From Amorphus coralli DSM 19760 (GTDB lineage Bacteria; Pseudomonadota; Alphaproteobacteria; Rhizobiales; Amorphaceae), in NCBI RefSeq assembly GCF_000374525.1, contig NZ_KB894570.1, positions 248,001 to 312,000 of the forward strand: a stretch of DNA of 64,000 bases, given 5' to 3'. The notes below the pieces were generated by a model, which was given only the letters and a program-made list of their open reading frames with translations, did not search any database and was not told the origin of the DNA. Below are positions 41,135-49,286 of the stretch, piece by piece. A program made the position numbers and the translations under genes. Within the stretch, counting starts at the first letter, position 1, and each line of letters opens with the position of its first letter.

Positions 41135-42139
41135 TCAGCGGATGTATGCGTCGATGCGGGCAATGAGGGCGTCTGGGACCTCGGTGCCTTCTGCCTCGAT
41201 CCGAGCGCGGTTGCCAAAGCGCCGGCTACCGGGGATCCGGGCACCCTCCTGTGCTTCGATGGCGGCAACGAGTTCGGCGACCGAGCCGCTGAAAGCACCA
41301 CCGGAGAACGCTCCCGGATCGACTGCGAAGAAAAACTGTCCTGTCTTTGGCGGTCCCCCTGCCGTCCCGGAAAACGGGCTGGCGTCCTTTCCGAGTGTGG
41401 CGCCGGAGAGGGCGGCGGCAAATATTTCAACCATCAGGCCTGCACCGAAACCCTTCGCGCCGCCGGACGGAGTCATGGAACCTTTCAACGCAGCTTCAGG
41501 ATCGGTGGTTGATTTGCCCGCGGCGTCGAGCGCCCATCCCTCCGGGATTACCTCGCCCTCACGGGCACGCATCATGATTTCGCTCTTGGCAACGGTGCTG
41601 GCGCTCTGATCGATGAGCAGGCTCGGTCCGTCTTCCCCTGGAACGGCGAGCGAGAATGGGTTCGTGCCGATCACCGGCTTGCTGCCCCCAACCGGCGCAA
41701 TGGAGGCCGGCGCGTTGGTGAAGCCGAGGCCGACAAGCCCCTCCGCTGCAAGCCGCTCGGTGTGGTAACCGAGTACGCCGCAGTTGTACGAATTGAAGAC
41801 GGCCAGTCCGGCAACGCCATTCTCGCGTGCTGCCGGAATGAGTTCAGCGAAACCTGCCTCGATGGCGGGATGAGCGAAACCGGTTGCCGCATCGATCCGG
41901 ATCGAACCGGGACGCGGCCTGTCCAAGACCGGGTGGGCGCGCCCGTCGACCTTTCCGCATTCAACGTGCTCGCAGTAGATTGGGATGTAGTGCAGGCCGT
42001 GGCTGCGGATGCCGTCGCGCTCTGCGGCCACGCAGGCGCGGGCCATGGCGTCGGCCGCGCTTTCCCGGGCCCCGGCGCCGAGCAAGGCGCGGGAGGCGAG
42101 GCTTTCGATGTCGGCGAGCGTCAGTCGAGTAGTGGTCAC
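41135..42139 (-). CDS. Ldh2-family (malate/L-lactate dehydrogenase type) oxidoreductase
   Basis: 334-aa NAD(P)-dependent dehydrogenase of the family that includes malate, sulfolactate and ureidoglycolate dehydrogenases and delta-1-piperideine/pyrroline-2-carboxylate reductases. The catalytic-His region is RDGIRSHGLHYIP. Nucleotide-binding loops appear as GVAGLAVFNSYNCGVLGYH and PVIGTNPFSLAVPG, and SGGAKGFGAGLMVEIFAAALSG is typical of the C-terminal part. The start codon is GTG 42139. It is the last gene of the five-gene operon beginning with the aldehyde dehydrogenase. The substrate is unknown; reduction of a cyclic imino acid or oxidation of a 2-hydroxy acid are the main options. Confidence 0.87.
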   Translation of the reverse strand: MTTTRLTLADIESLASRALLGAGARESAADAMARACVAAERDGIRSHGLHYIPIYCEHVECGKVDGRAHPVLDRPRPGSIRIDAATGFAHPAIEAGFAELIPAARENGVAGLAVFNSYNCGVLGYHTERLAAEGLVGLGFTNAPASIAPVGGSKPVIGTNPFSLAVPGEDGPSLLIDQSASTVAKSEIMMRAREGEVIPEGWALDAAGKSTTDPEAALKGSMTPSGGAKGFGAGLMVEIFAAALSGATLGKDASPFSGTAGGPPKTGQFFFAVDPGAFSGGAFSGSVAELVAAIEAQEGARIPGSRRFGNRARIEAEGTEVPDALIARIDAYIR

Positions 42140-42169
42140 GGGGGCATCCGTCGGTTCGGGAAAGGGACG

Positions 42170-42871
42170 TCAGTCACTGTCGATGCGGCCGGCGCCTGCA
42201 CCGCGCTGCCGCGACTCCTCCGAGGCTGGCACTAGAGTGCGTGCCATCAGGCGGGCGATGACCTCGGCAGCCTCCGGCTCGACCGGAGCCCCGTCTGCGA
42301 AGGCTGTGTCGCGGGCTGTCCTGTCGGCATAGACGCGAAGTGGAGCGGGGCGGGGCGCAACAGAGCCGAGCTCGATCAGCAGGTCTGCCGGGCCGGTCCA
42401 GTCAAGAAGCTCGATACCGGACAACAGAGACACAGTTGGCGCGGTCACGAGGACGCTGGGTGCCCCCTCATGTGTGTCTCCTAGAAGAACGGACACAGCA
42501 GGAGCCTCTGAGATGGTCGCAAGCAGGGCCACAACGAGAACAGGGGACGCGACTGAAGTGAGTCGGACCGTGGTGGACCCGGCATTGAGAAGATCGGCGG
42601 CCACCACGCCCGCATGACAGGCGCAGAGTGGTATTCCCGCAGGGGGCGCCAGCGTCCAGCCGGCGCCCGTGTCGGTTCCGCGACCGAGCGCCGTCCGGCC
42701 CTCCAGGCTGGCTTCGAGGGCAGATCCACACGTGGCGAGTGCCGGCAGCCCGGCGATGGCGAGCCACTCGGCCGCGCGACCGACCTCATTGGCAATACCG
42801 TAGGGCAGGCCCGCGCCGATACCGGCTTTCCGGACAGAGACCTCGATCTCGTTGAAGGACAGGGTGGTCAT
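42170..42871 (-). CDS. DUF3726 domain protein
   Basis: 233-aa protein beginning MTTLSFNEIEVSVRKAGIGAGLPYGIANEVGRAAEWLA, a pattern I recognise as DUF3726, a family without a known function. It is small-residue-rich with no clear signal peptide or membrane helix and no obvious catalytic triad. ATG 42871 overlaps the stop of the 568-aa gene by four bases; the longer frame into that gene is rejected. Tight coupling with the unknown upstream protein suggests the two form a complex or act on the same molecule. Confidence 0.75.
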   Translation of the reverse strand: MTTLSFNEIEVSVRKAGIGAGLPYGIANEVGRAAEWLAIAGLPALATCGSALEASLEGRTALGRGTDTGAGWTLAPPAGIPLCACHAGVVAADLLNAGSTTVRLTSVASPVLVVALLATISEAPAVSVLLGDTHEGAPSVLVTAPTVSLLSGIELLDWTGPADLLIELGSVAPRPAPLRVYADRTARDTAFADGAPVEPEAAEVIARLMARTLVPASEESRQRGAGAGRIDSD

Positions 42872-44574
42872 TGCGGGTTTCCAGGTGCGAGCACGAACCA
42901 CTCGGGTCCATCGCGCGTGAGTTCGTCGGGCAGCGGAGCCCCGGCAAACATCGTGATCCGTGTCCAGAGGTCCGACTTCGGGTCGAATTTCGATGCACCG
43001 AAAAAGGACAGCTTGCAGCGCAGCAAATCGATCGGCAGGCATTCCTCGCCGATCAGGTTGTCCCGGATTTCGCCATAGGGATAGCGTGCCACCGTCTGGA
43101 TGCGCGCCATGGTTTGCCGGACCTCCGGATGGACCAGCGCCACCTCCACGGCCAGTGCGTCGTCGGCAAACGTCTCGAGTATTGCGGAAAAAGCTTGCAC
43201 GTCGCGTGCAATTGCGAGCGGCATCTCGCGGTCGGCGCCGTCTTCAAGGGCGCGCTCACCAAGGCGCGGCTCGAGCTTCTCTTCCGATACGTACCAAAAC
43301 CGCTTCTGGGAGGGCGGTGCGCCGAAATCGATGGCCAGCGCCCACGCGTAATGGGATCGCATCAGCGCCTTCAGGCGGCCAACCGGCATGCGAGCGTCGA
43401 AACGGATCGCCTCGCCGGCGCTCATCCCTTCTGTGAGCGGGTCCACGATCTCCGCGTGCGGCTCGAGAAGAAGCGAGACCGCCAGTTCCTGCGCTTCCAG
43501 ACCGTAAAACTCCTCGACATGTCGGTAGATCTGATCGAAGGGATGGGCATGCCGGAACGGGTCGCTCGCCGCGATCCACTCGGACAACGCCGCGAGATCC
43601 TGCCGCAGATCGGAAATCCGTGCGCTCTGGCGGACGTCCTCCACACACCACTCGGCGACATGGGCGCGGGCTTCCGCAAGCCGCTGGCGAATGGCGTTCA
43701 CCGTTTCGGGTGCTGCATGGTCGAGGCTCCGCACCCGGGCGAGGGCGGTTTCACGCGCCTCGATCCAGTTGTTGATGAGCACCGGCTGGTTGGCCAGGAA
43801 CGGCGCCATGCCGAGGCCGGTCGCATTGCCGATGCCGAGGCGGCGCCGCAGGGAACGGTCTAACGGTACGGCGGTGCCCGGCGCCCGGTTGCGGGCAATG
43901 TGCTCCACAAGATCCAGTGTGAAGCATCGGATGAGGTAGACGTTCAACATCTCCGCCTGGAACGGCCCGGCGGTCTCCGGTCGATCGGCAATGCGCTTGC
44001 GATCGGCGATGCCAAATTTGCCGTTCCCGTAGACCGCCGTCGTACGCATCAGATAACCGACGCTTTCGACCAACTCCTCGTCTGGCTGCCGGCCGGAGGC
44101 AAGCCGTTCCACGACATGCTCGAAGAAGCGAACGCTGCGGTTGGCACGCGACAGGACCAGCTCGGTGGGCTGGTAGCGTCCGGCCTCCTGGTATGGCGCA
44201 TTGTGTGACAGCCGCTCGATGTCGGAGGCGGTCGGCATTCCGTCGAACAGACAGAAGGTGCCGTCCCAGGCCTCTGCGATCACCCGGTCGCTGCGATGCT
44301 CGGCATCCAGCGGGCGGGAAAAGGCGATGAGCGTGTATATCCGCTCGGGGCCGCGCGCATGATAGAGGACATGGCCATAACCCTCTGCGTCGAGGGCGTT
44401 TTCGCCTTGTTCGATTGTCCAGCCCTCGCGTTGCAGGCGGCGGATGAGGGTTGGCATGAAGGAAAGGCGTGAGGGAAAGAAGCTGCCGATGCGCTCGAGG
44501 CGCATGACAGTGGAGGGCGGCCGCAGCGCGACGCCGGGCCGGTCGTCGACGACTGTCTGCCTGTCACCCTGCAT
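42868..44574 (-). CDS. Unrecognised 568-aa protein
   Basis: I do not recognise this protein. It has no signal peptide or clear membrane helix, few cysteines, and is rich in Arg, Leu and acidic residues, so it is probably a soluble cytoplasmic protein. Visible stretches are RLERIGSFFPSRLSFMP near the start, GYGHVLYHARGPERIYTLIAF, a LMRTTAVYGNGKFGIADRKRI region and ILETFADDALAVEVALVHPEV late on. No nucleotide-binding or metal motif is apparent. Starts at 44574 (chosen) and 44598 are possible; it overlaps the M19 gene by 11 nt and DUF3726 by four. Conservation of this pair with an M19 homologue seems likely from memory but was not tested. Confidence 0.75.
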   Translation of the reverse strand: MQGDRQTVVDDRPGVALRPPSTVMRLERIGSFFPSRLSFMPTLIRRLQREGWTIEQGENALDAEGYGHVLYHARGPERIYTLIAFSRPLDAEHRSDRVIAEAWDGTFCLFDGMPTASDIERLSHNAPYQEAGRYQPTELVLSRANRSVRFFEHVVERLASGRQPDEELVESVGYLMRTTAVYGNGKFGIADRKRIADRPETAGPFQAEMLNVYLIRCFTLDLVEHIARNRAPGTAVPLDRSLRRRLGIGNATGLGMAPFLANQPVLINNWIEARETALARVRSLDHAAPETVNAIRQRLAEARAHVAEWCVEDVRQSARISDLRQDLAALSEWIAASDPFRHAHPFDQIYRHVEEFYGLEAQELAVSLLLEPHAEIVDPLTEGMSAGEAIRFDARMPVGRLKALMRSHYAWALAIDFGAPPSQKRFWYVSEEKLEPRLGERALEDGADREMPLAIARDVQAFSAILETFADDALAVEVALVHPEVRQTMARIQTVARYPYGEIRDNLIGEECLPIDLLRCKLSFFGASKFDPKSDLWTRITMFAGAPLPDELTRDGPEWFVLAPGNPQ

Positions 44575-45592
44575 GGCTCTTTCTCGCAGGCTCCGCATGA
44601 AGCGCGGCTGCCGGCTCGAAGGCGTGCGCGTAGAAGGCAAGCCAATTGCCTCCCATGATGCCTGCCATCTCTGTTTCAGAAAAGCCGGCTTTGACCAGCC
44701 CGCGCGCGATTGTCATGAAGTCGCGGTTATCGCGGAACCAATCCGGTTGCGGCGGGAACCCGGCCGCCGCAGCGCTGCCCTCGCCATAGTCGACGTCCTT
44801 GGTCCAACGGCCGTTTCGCATCCATTCAACCACGGTGTCGGGATGATCGAGGCACAGATCGCTTCCGATCCCGATCTGCTCCGCGCCGATCAATTCGGCG
44901 GTGCGCGCCACCATCTCGCAGAAGCTCGCCAGCGTGCAGTCGGACTTGTTCTTGAGGTGGTGGGGATACAGGGAAAATCCGAGCATGCCGCCACTTTCGG
45001 CAAGAGCCTTCAGCACGGTGTCGGACTTGTTGCGCAAACCGTCGTGCCAGAAGCTTGGGTTGGCGTGGGTAATGGCGATCGGGCGTTCCGAGAACTCGAT
45101 TGCCTCGAGTGTCGACCGTTCTGCGGAATGGCTCATGTCGACCGTCAGGCCGACCCGGTTCATTTCCCGGATGACCTGGCGGCCCATGCGGGTGATGCCG
45201 GTGTCCTCGGCCTCGTAGCATCCCGTCGCCAGCAGGCTCTGGTTGTTGTAGGTGAGCTGCATGAAACGGACGCCGAGCTGGTGGAGGATCTCCACCAGGC
45301 CGATATCGTCCTCGATCGGCGAGCAGTTCTGCAAGCCGAAGACGATGGCCGTGCGGCCCTCGCGTTTCGCAGCGCGGATGTCGGAGGCCGATCGGGCCGG
45401 CCGGATCAGCTCCGGAAAGCGTTCGAACCAGCGGTTGAACGCCTCGATGTTGGCGACCGTTTCCCGGAAATTCTCGTGATAGCAGATCGTGACGTGGACC
45501 GCGTCGACGCCGCCTTCGCGAAGCTGGCGAAATACACGCTCCGACCAGTTGGAATATTGCAGGCCGTCGATGATGTAGGCGGGGCGGTCCAT
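44564..45592 (-). CDS. Membrane-dipeptidase (M19) family protein lacking metal ligands
   Basis: 342-aa TIM-barrel protein of the renal dipeptidase family. Fold markers are present: VDMSHS (His155), ITHANPSFWH (His176), IGIGSDLCLDH and IMGGNWLAFY. The metal site is incomplete. The N-terminal HxD motif is replaced by Leu11-Gln12-Tyr13 (IDGLQYSNW), and the bridging Glu of the usual IEG motif is Gln88 (VFGLQNCSP). A binuclear zinc dipeptidase activity is therefore unlikely; a mononuclear hydrolase, another reaction or a binding role is possible. It is second in the operon, 10 nt after the aldehyde dehydrogenase, and overlaps the next start by 11 nt. Confidence 0.85.
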   Translation of the reverse strand: MDRPAYIIDGLQYSNWSERVFRQLREGGVDAVHVTICYHENFRETVANIEAFNRWFERFPELIRPARSASDIRAAKREGRTAIVFGLQNCSPIEDDIGLVEILHQLGVRFMQLTYNNQSLLATGCYEAEDTGITRMGRQVIREMNRVGLTVDMSHSAERSTLEAIEFSERPIAITHANPSFWHDGLRNKSDTVLKALAESGGMLGFSLYPHHLKNKSDCTLASFCEMVARTAELIGAEQIGIGSDLCLDHPDTVVEWMRNGRWTKDVDYGEGSAAAAGFPPQPDWFRDNRDFMTIARGLVKAGFSETEMAGIMGGNWLAFYAHAFEPAAALHAEPARKSHAG

Positions 45593-45602
45593 CCGGTCGC
45601 TC

Positions 45603-47057
45603 TCAGATCTCGGGATTGCCGGCGCGGATGTAGGCCGTCTTCACCTGGGTGTAGAATTCCGCGGCGTAGCGGCCCTGTTCGCGCGGGCCGTAGCTGGAGT
45701 TCTTCCGGCCGCCGAACGGCACGTGGTAATCCGTGCCGGCGGTGGGCAAATTGACCATCACGCAGCCGGTCCTGGCGTTGCGGCGGAAATGAGTTGCCCG
45801 CGCGAGTGACGAGGTGATGATGCCCGCGGTGAGACCGAACTCGGTGTCGTTCGTGACGGAGAGCGCTTCCTCGTAGTCGCCGACCTCTATGACCGCCGCG
45901 ATAGGGCCGAAGACCTCCTCCCGGTTCACACGCATGGTGTTACTGGAGCCAGTGAGGAGGGCAGGGCTCATGAAGTAGCCTTCCGTGACCCGCTCCAGGC
46001 GCTCGCCGCCGCAGGCGATCTCGCAGCCTTCCTGCTTGGCGAGATCCAGGTAGCGCATGTTGGAGGCAAGCTGGGCTTCGCTGGCGACCGGTCCCATCGT
46101 GACGCCGTCTTCAAGAGCGTGTCCGACCTTCATGGCGCCAAGCGCGGCAACGAGCTTCTCTACGAAGGCGTCGTGGACCGTCCGGTGGACGACGAGGCGC
46201 GACGAGGCTGTGCACTTCTGGCCGGTTCCGGAGTAGCCGCCGGCGACCGCGCAGGTGACGGCGACGTCCAGATCGGCGTCTTCCATCACGACGAGCGCGT
46301 TCTTGGAGCCCATCTCGAGCTGGACCTTGGTGAGGTTCGAGGCCGCCGCCGCAGCGACGCCACGCCCCACGTCGAGGGACCCGGTGAAGGAGACAGCGTT
46401 GACGCTCCTGGCCTCGATCAGCGGCTGGCCGACCGCGGAACCGGAGCCCATGAGGAGGTTGAATGCGCCCGCCGGAAGGTTCTGGCGAGAGATGATTTCC
46501 GTCAGCGCCCAGGCTGACGCCGGGGTGAGGTTCGCCGGCTTCCAGATGACCGCGTTGCCGAAGGCGAGTGCGGGAGCGATCTTCCAGGCGGCCGTGGCCG
46601 TCGGAAAATTCCACGGCGAGATGACCGCCACCACGCCTATCGGCTCCCTGGAGACATCGACCTCGATCTCAGGACGCACCGATTCCGCCTTGTCGCCCTG
46701 CAGGCGGATGACCTCGGCAGCGTAGTACGTGAAGAACTGGCCGGCCCGATAGACTTCCCCAACGCCTTCTGCGCGGGGCTTGCCTTCCTCGCGTGACAGA
46801 AGCTCGCCGAGCTCCGCCGAACGGCCCATGAGTTCGCGGCCGATGGCGTCAAGCGCGGTGGCACGCTGCTCGAGACCTGTCCTGCCCCAAACCTCCGCGC
46901 CGGCTTCCGCCGCGGCGACTGCATCAGCCACATCGCTGCCCGAAGCTTGAGCGTAGTGCCCGACCACGTCCGACAGGTCGGACGGATTAATGTCCTCGAT
47001 CGTGGCAGCGCCGGTGCGCCAGGAGCCTCCGATGTAGTTTGGGAATACGTCAGTCAC
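45603..47057 (-). CDS. NAD(P)-dependent aldehyde dehydrogenase (ketoglutarate semialdehyde DH-like)
   Basis: 484-aa ALDH-superfamily enzyme that oxidises an aldehyde to an acid. Substrate-gate and cofactor motifs include VISPWNFPTATAAWKIAPALAFGNAVIWKPA and VSFTGSLDVGRGVA. The general base Glu is in QLEMGSKNALVV and the nucleophile Cys in SGTGQKCTASSRL. The pattern is closest to 2-ketoglutarate semialdehyde dehydrogenases, but Ser in EMGSKN replaces the usual Gly. The start is GTG 47057; no ATG lies upstream in frame. It is first in the operon and divergent from a LysR gene across 124 nt. Confidence 0.9.
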   Translation of the reverse strand: MTDVFPNYIGGSWRTGAATIEDINPSDLSDVVGHYAQASGSDVADAVAAAEAGAEVWGRTGLEQRATALDAIGRELMGRSAELGELLSREEGKPRAEGVGEVYRAGQFFTYYAAEVIRLQGDKAESVRPEIEVDVSREPIGVVAVISPWNFPTATAAWKIAPALAFGNAVIWKPANLTPASAWALTEIISRQNLPAGAFNLLMGSGSAVGQPLIEARSVNAVSFTGSLDVGRGVAAAAASNLTKVQLEMGSKNALVVMEDADLDVAVTCAVAGGYSGTGQKCTASSRLVVHRTVHDAFVEKLVAALGAMKVGHALEDGVTMGPVASEAQLASNMRYLDLAKQEGCEIACGGERLERVTEGYFMSPALLTGSSNTMRVNREEVFGPIAAVIEVGDYEEALSVTNDTEFGLTAGIITSSLARATHFRRNARTGCVMVNLPTAGTDYHVPFGGRKNSSYGPREQGRYAAEFYTQVKTAYIRAGNPEI

Positions 47058-47181
47058 GCTGGAACAACCGATGCTTGAAGGTTGGATGGACGGATGATGC
47101 AGCAAGACTGCGGGCGGACGTGACTTCAATCAAATCGAAACTTCTGTTACGGATTTCAGACTGGCTTAACTGGTGAGCGCC

Positions 47182-48075
47182 ATGGCCCTGACACTTGGAC
47201 AGCTTCGCGTCTTCCTTGAGGTCGCCGACCTCGGCAACATCAAGGATGCGGCTGAAAAGATCGGTCGAACCCCTTCGGCTGTTTCCATGTCGTTGAAACA
47301 GCTGGAAGAGCAGCTCGGAGGGTCGCTGTTCGAGAGCGATCGCAAAACGACGCTGACCTCGCTTGGCGAGTATGTCCTGACGGTTGCCCGGGCCGAGGTG
47401 AGGGGCTTCGATCGCTCCGTCGCCGCCGTCCAGGCCTACGCACGCAACGAGATCGGTCGGTTGGAGATCGCCTGTGTTCCGTCGGTGGCGACGCAACTCA
47501 TTCCCATGGTGCTTAACGACTTCCTGACGCCGCGACCGGATATCGAGCTGGATGTCCGCGACGCGGATTCGGAATCGGTGGAGCTGTCCGTAGAACGCCA
47601 GCGGGTGGAGCTTGGCATCGCCGGGCGACCGGCGAACGCCGGCATCGTCGCGTTCACTCCGGTGTTCAGGGATCGTTTCGTTCTGGTCTGCTCCGCGGAA
47701 AGCCCGCTGGCGCAAACGGACGCTCCCATTAAGGCAGGCGAGATCGGGAACATCCGCTTCATTGCCAACGGTGCCTCTGCGCGCATGCACGCCCCGGAAT
47801 TCCAGGCGATTTCCCAGGCCTCGCGCCTGATGGTCCGCAACGTCACGTCGCTGCTGGCATTGGTGCGCGCCGATTTCGGTGTCACGGTGCTGCCGGCGCT
47901 GTCCGTCGCTGCTGATCCCGCGGTGTGCTGTCGTCCCCTCGCGGGCGAGGATCTCTACCGTGAGGTCGGCCTGTTGACGCGAGCGGGCCGCGCGCTCTCG
48001 CCGGTCGCGGAGGCATTCAGCGACGCCTTCCGCGAGACGATCGCGCGATCGGGGATCGATGCGCTGCCCGCCTGA
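47182..48075 (+). CDS. LysR-family transcriptional regulator
   Basis: 297-aa LysR-type regulator with the helix-turn-helix LGQLRVFLEVADLGNIKDAAEKIGRTPSAVSMSLKQLEEQLG and a C-terminal effector domain. ATG 47182 is preferred because GGTGAG precedes it; GTG 47173 is the alternative. It is divergent from the aldehyde dehydrogenase operon, which it most likely controls from the 124-nt shared gap. It is convergent with the SABATH methyltransferase gene, separated by 6 nt. The effector is unknown. Confidence 0.88.
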   Translation: MALTLGQLRVFLEVADLGNIKDAAEKIGRTPSAVSMSLKQLEEQLGGSLFESDRKTTLTSLGEYVLTVARAEVRGFDRSVAAVQAYARNEIGRLEIACVPSVATQLIPMVLNDFLTPRPDIELDVRDADSESVELSVERQRVELGIAGRPANAGIVAFTPVFRDRFVLVCSAESPLAQTDAPIKAGEIGNIRFIANGASARMHAPEFQAISQASRLMVRNVTSLLALVRADFGVTVLPALSVAADPAVCCRPLAGEDLYREVGLLTRAGRALSPVAEAFSDAFRETIARSGIDALPA

Positions 48076-48081
48076 CACCGT

Positions 48082-49203
48082 TCAGGCCTTCTCCATCACG
48101 ACCACGATGTGGATGTAGTCCATGGCATGTCCCTCGGGGGCAGCTGCCACGAAATCTTCGTAGCGCTGGTAGAACTCGTCGACGATCGCTTGTGCTTCGC
48201 CCGCCGGGCGTTCATCCAGCGCCGTGAGGTAGACGGTTTCGGACCAGGACCGCATGGTCGGGATCAGGGATTTGGCGAACTCTGCCGGAGCCATGGCGCC
48301 GCCCGACTCCGCGAAGGTCGTCTCGTAGGGGCAGCGAGTGTAGGTGGAGAAGGCGTCGACAAGCTTCAGCCCGGCCTTGGAAACGGGCGAGGAGGAGTCC
48401 GTCAACGGAGCCGTGAATTCCTCCAGCGTCCGATAATATTGAACGAAGGTGGCGCGTTCGTACTCCTTGGCCGTGATCCGGCCTTCGTCGCGCAGTTCCG
48501 TCCAGAACCGGTCGAACAGGTTGAACATGTGCTGGCCACCGGTTGCTCCCAGGTGGCGACCCTGATCGTCGATGCCGAAGTTCAGGCAGATCATGCGACC
48601 GCCCGACTTCAGTTCCTTCGCCCGGGCCAGCAGAATGCGCTCCCAGTCGGCACGGGCCTGCTCGGCGAAGGCAGCGGCCTCTTCGCCCTCGGCGCCAACG
48701 GCATGACAGTGGGTCGAGATCTCGCACGGCTTCACCGAAAGATAGTGCATGGCGGTCGCCGAGAAGCCCAGGTCGAGGGTTTCTGCAGGGAACAGTTGCA
48801 CGTGAAAGCCGGTGCCGCAGCCGTAGACGAAAACGTTGCCGAGTTCCGCCTGGTAGGCGAGCGCCGCATCACCCTGGAGCCCCTGCATGGTGCGGAACAA
48901 GGTCGAGAAGTCGTTGGACGGAAGGTCGGTGTAGGTCATCGCAATCTCGCGGGCATCGCCGCCATCGCGCAGGGCCTGGAAGGCCTTGAACCACATCTCC
49001 CTACTGGTTCCGCCGTCGGCTGCACCGTAGTCGGCGACACGAACCACGCCTGTCTGCGCCGGCTGCGGCTTGAGAGCGTCCTTCACCAGAGGCAGCATCT
49101 TGTCGATGGCCTGCTTGGCGCCGTAGGTCCGCTCGGAGTAGTAGCCGCCGCTGCGCATGGAAAGAACGGCCTGGGTGCTGATCCCGGTCTGGGAGGCGGT
49201 CAT
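48082..49203 (-). CDS. SABATH-like SAM-dependent carboxyl methyltransferase
   Basis: 373-aa methyltransferase resembling the plant SABATH family that methylates carboxyl groups of small acids (salicylate, jasmonate, indole acetate). Family-like elements are MRSGGYYSERTYGAKQAIDKMLPLV, the SAM motif RVADYGAADGGTSREM, TYTDLPSNDFSTLF, and the substrate-pocket segment DLGFSATAMHYLSVKP. GGRMICLNFGIDDQGR is the equivalent of the family motif that follows the cap. It lies last in the TRAP operon, 83 nt after the binding-protein gene, with a strong hairpin between. The substrate could be the compound the TRAP system imports; this is inference. Confidence 0.8.
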   Translation of the reverse strand: MTASQTGISTQAVLSMRSGGYYSERTYGAKQAIDKMLPLVKDALKPQPAQTGVVRVADYGAADGGTSREMWFKAFQALRDGGDAREIAMTYTDLPSNDFSTLFRTMQGLQGDAALAYQAELGNVFVYGCGTGFHVQLFPAETLDLGFSATAMHYLSVKPCEISTHCHAVGAEGEEAAAFAEQARADWERILLARAKELKSGGRMICLNFGIDDQGRHLGATGGQHMFNLFDRFWTELRDEGRITAKEYERATFVQYYRTLEEFTAPLTDSSSPVSKAGLKLVDAFSTYTRCPYETTFAESGGAMAPAEFAKSLIPTMRSWSETVYLTALDERPAGEAQAIVDEFYQRYEDFVAAAPEGHAMDYIHIVVVMEKA

Positions 49204-49242
49204 CTTGGTGTGTCCTTGATCAATCGTCTGGCAATCGGAGAT

Positions 49243-49271
49243 CGGCCGGCCGGATCTGCCCCGGCCGGCCG
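49243..49271 (-). repeat. GC-rich inverted repeat between dctP and the methyltransferase gene
   Basis: CGGCCGGCCGG (49243-49253) and CCGGCCGGCCG (49261-49271) form a perfect 11-bp stem with a 7-nt loop, immediately after the TRAP binding-protein gene. There is no T-run, so it more likely limits read-through partially or stabilises the upstream mRNA. Confidence 0.6.
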
Positions 49272-49286
49272 CGTCGCTGTCGCGGA

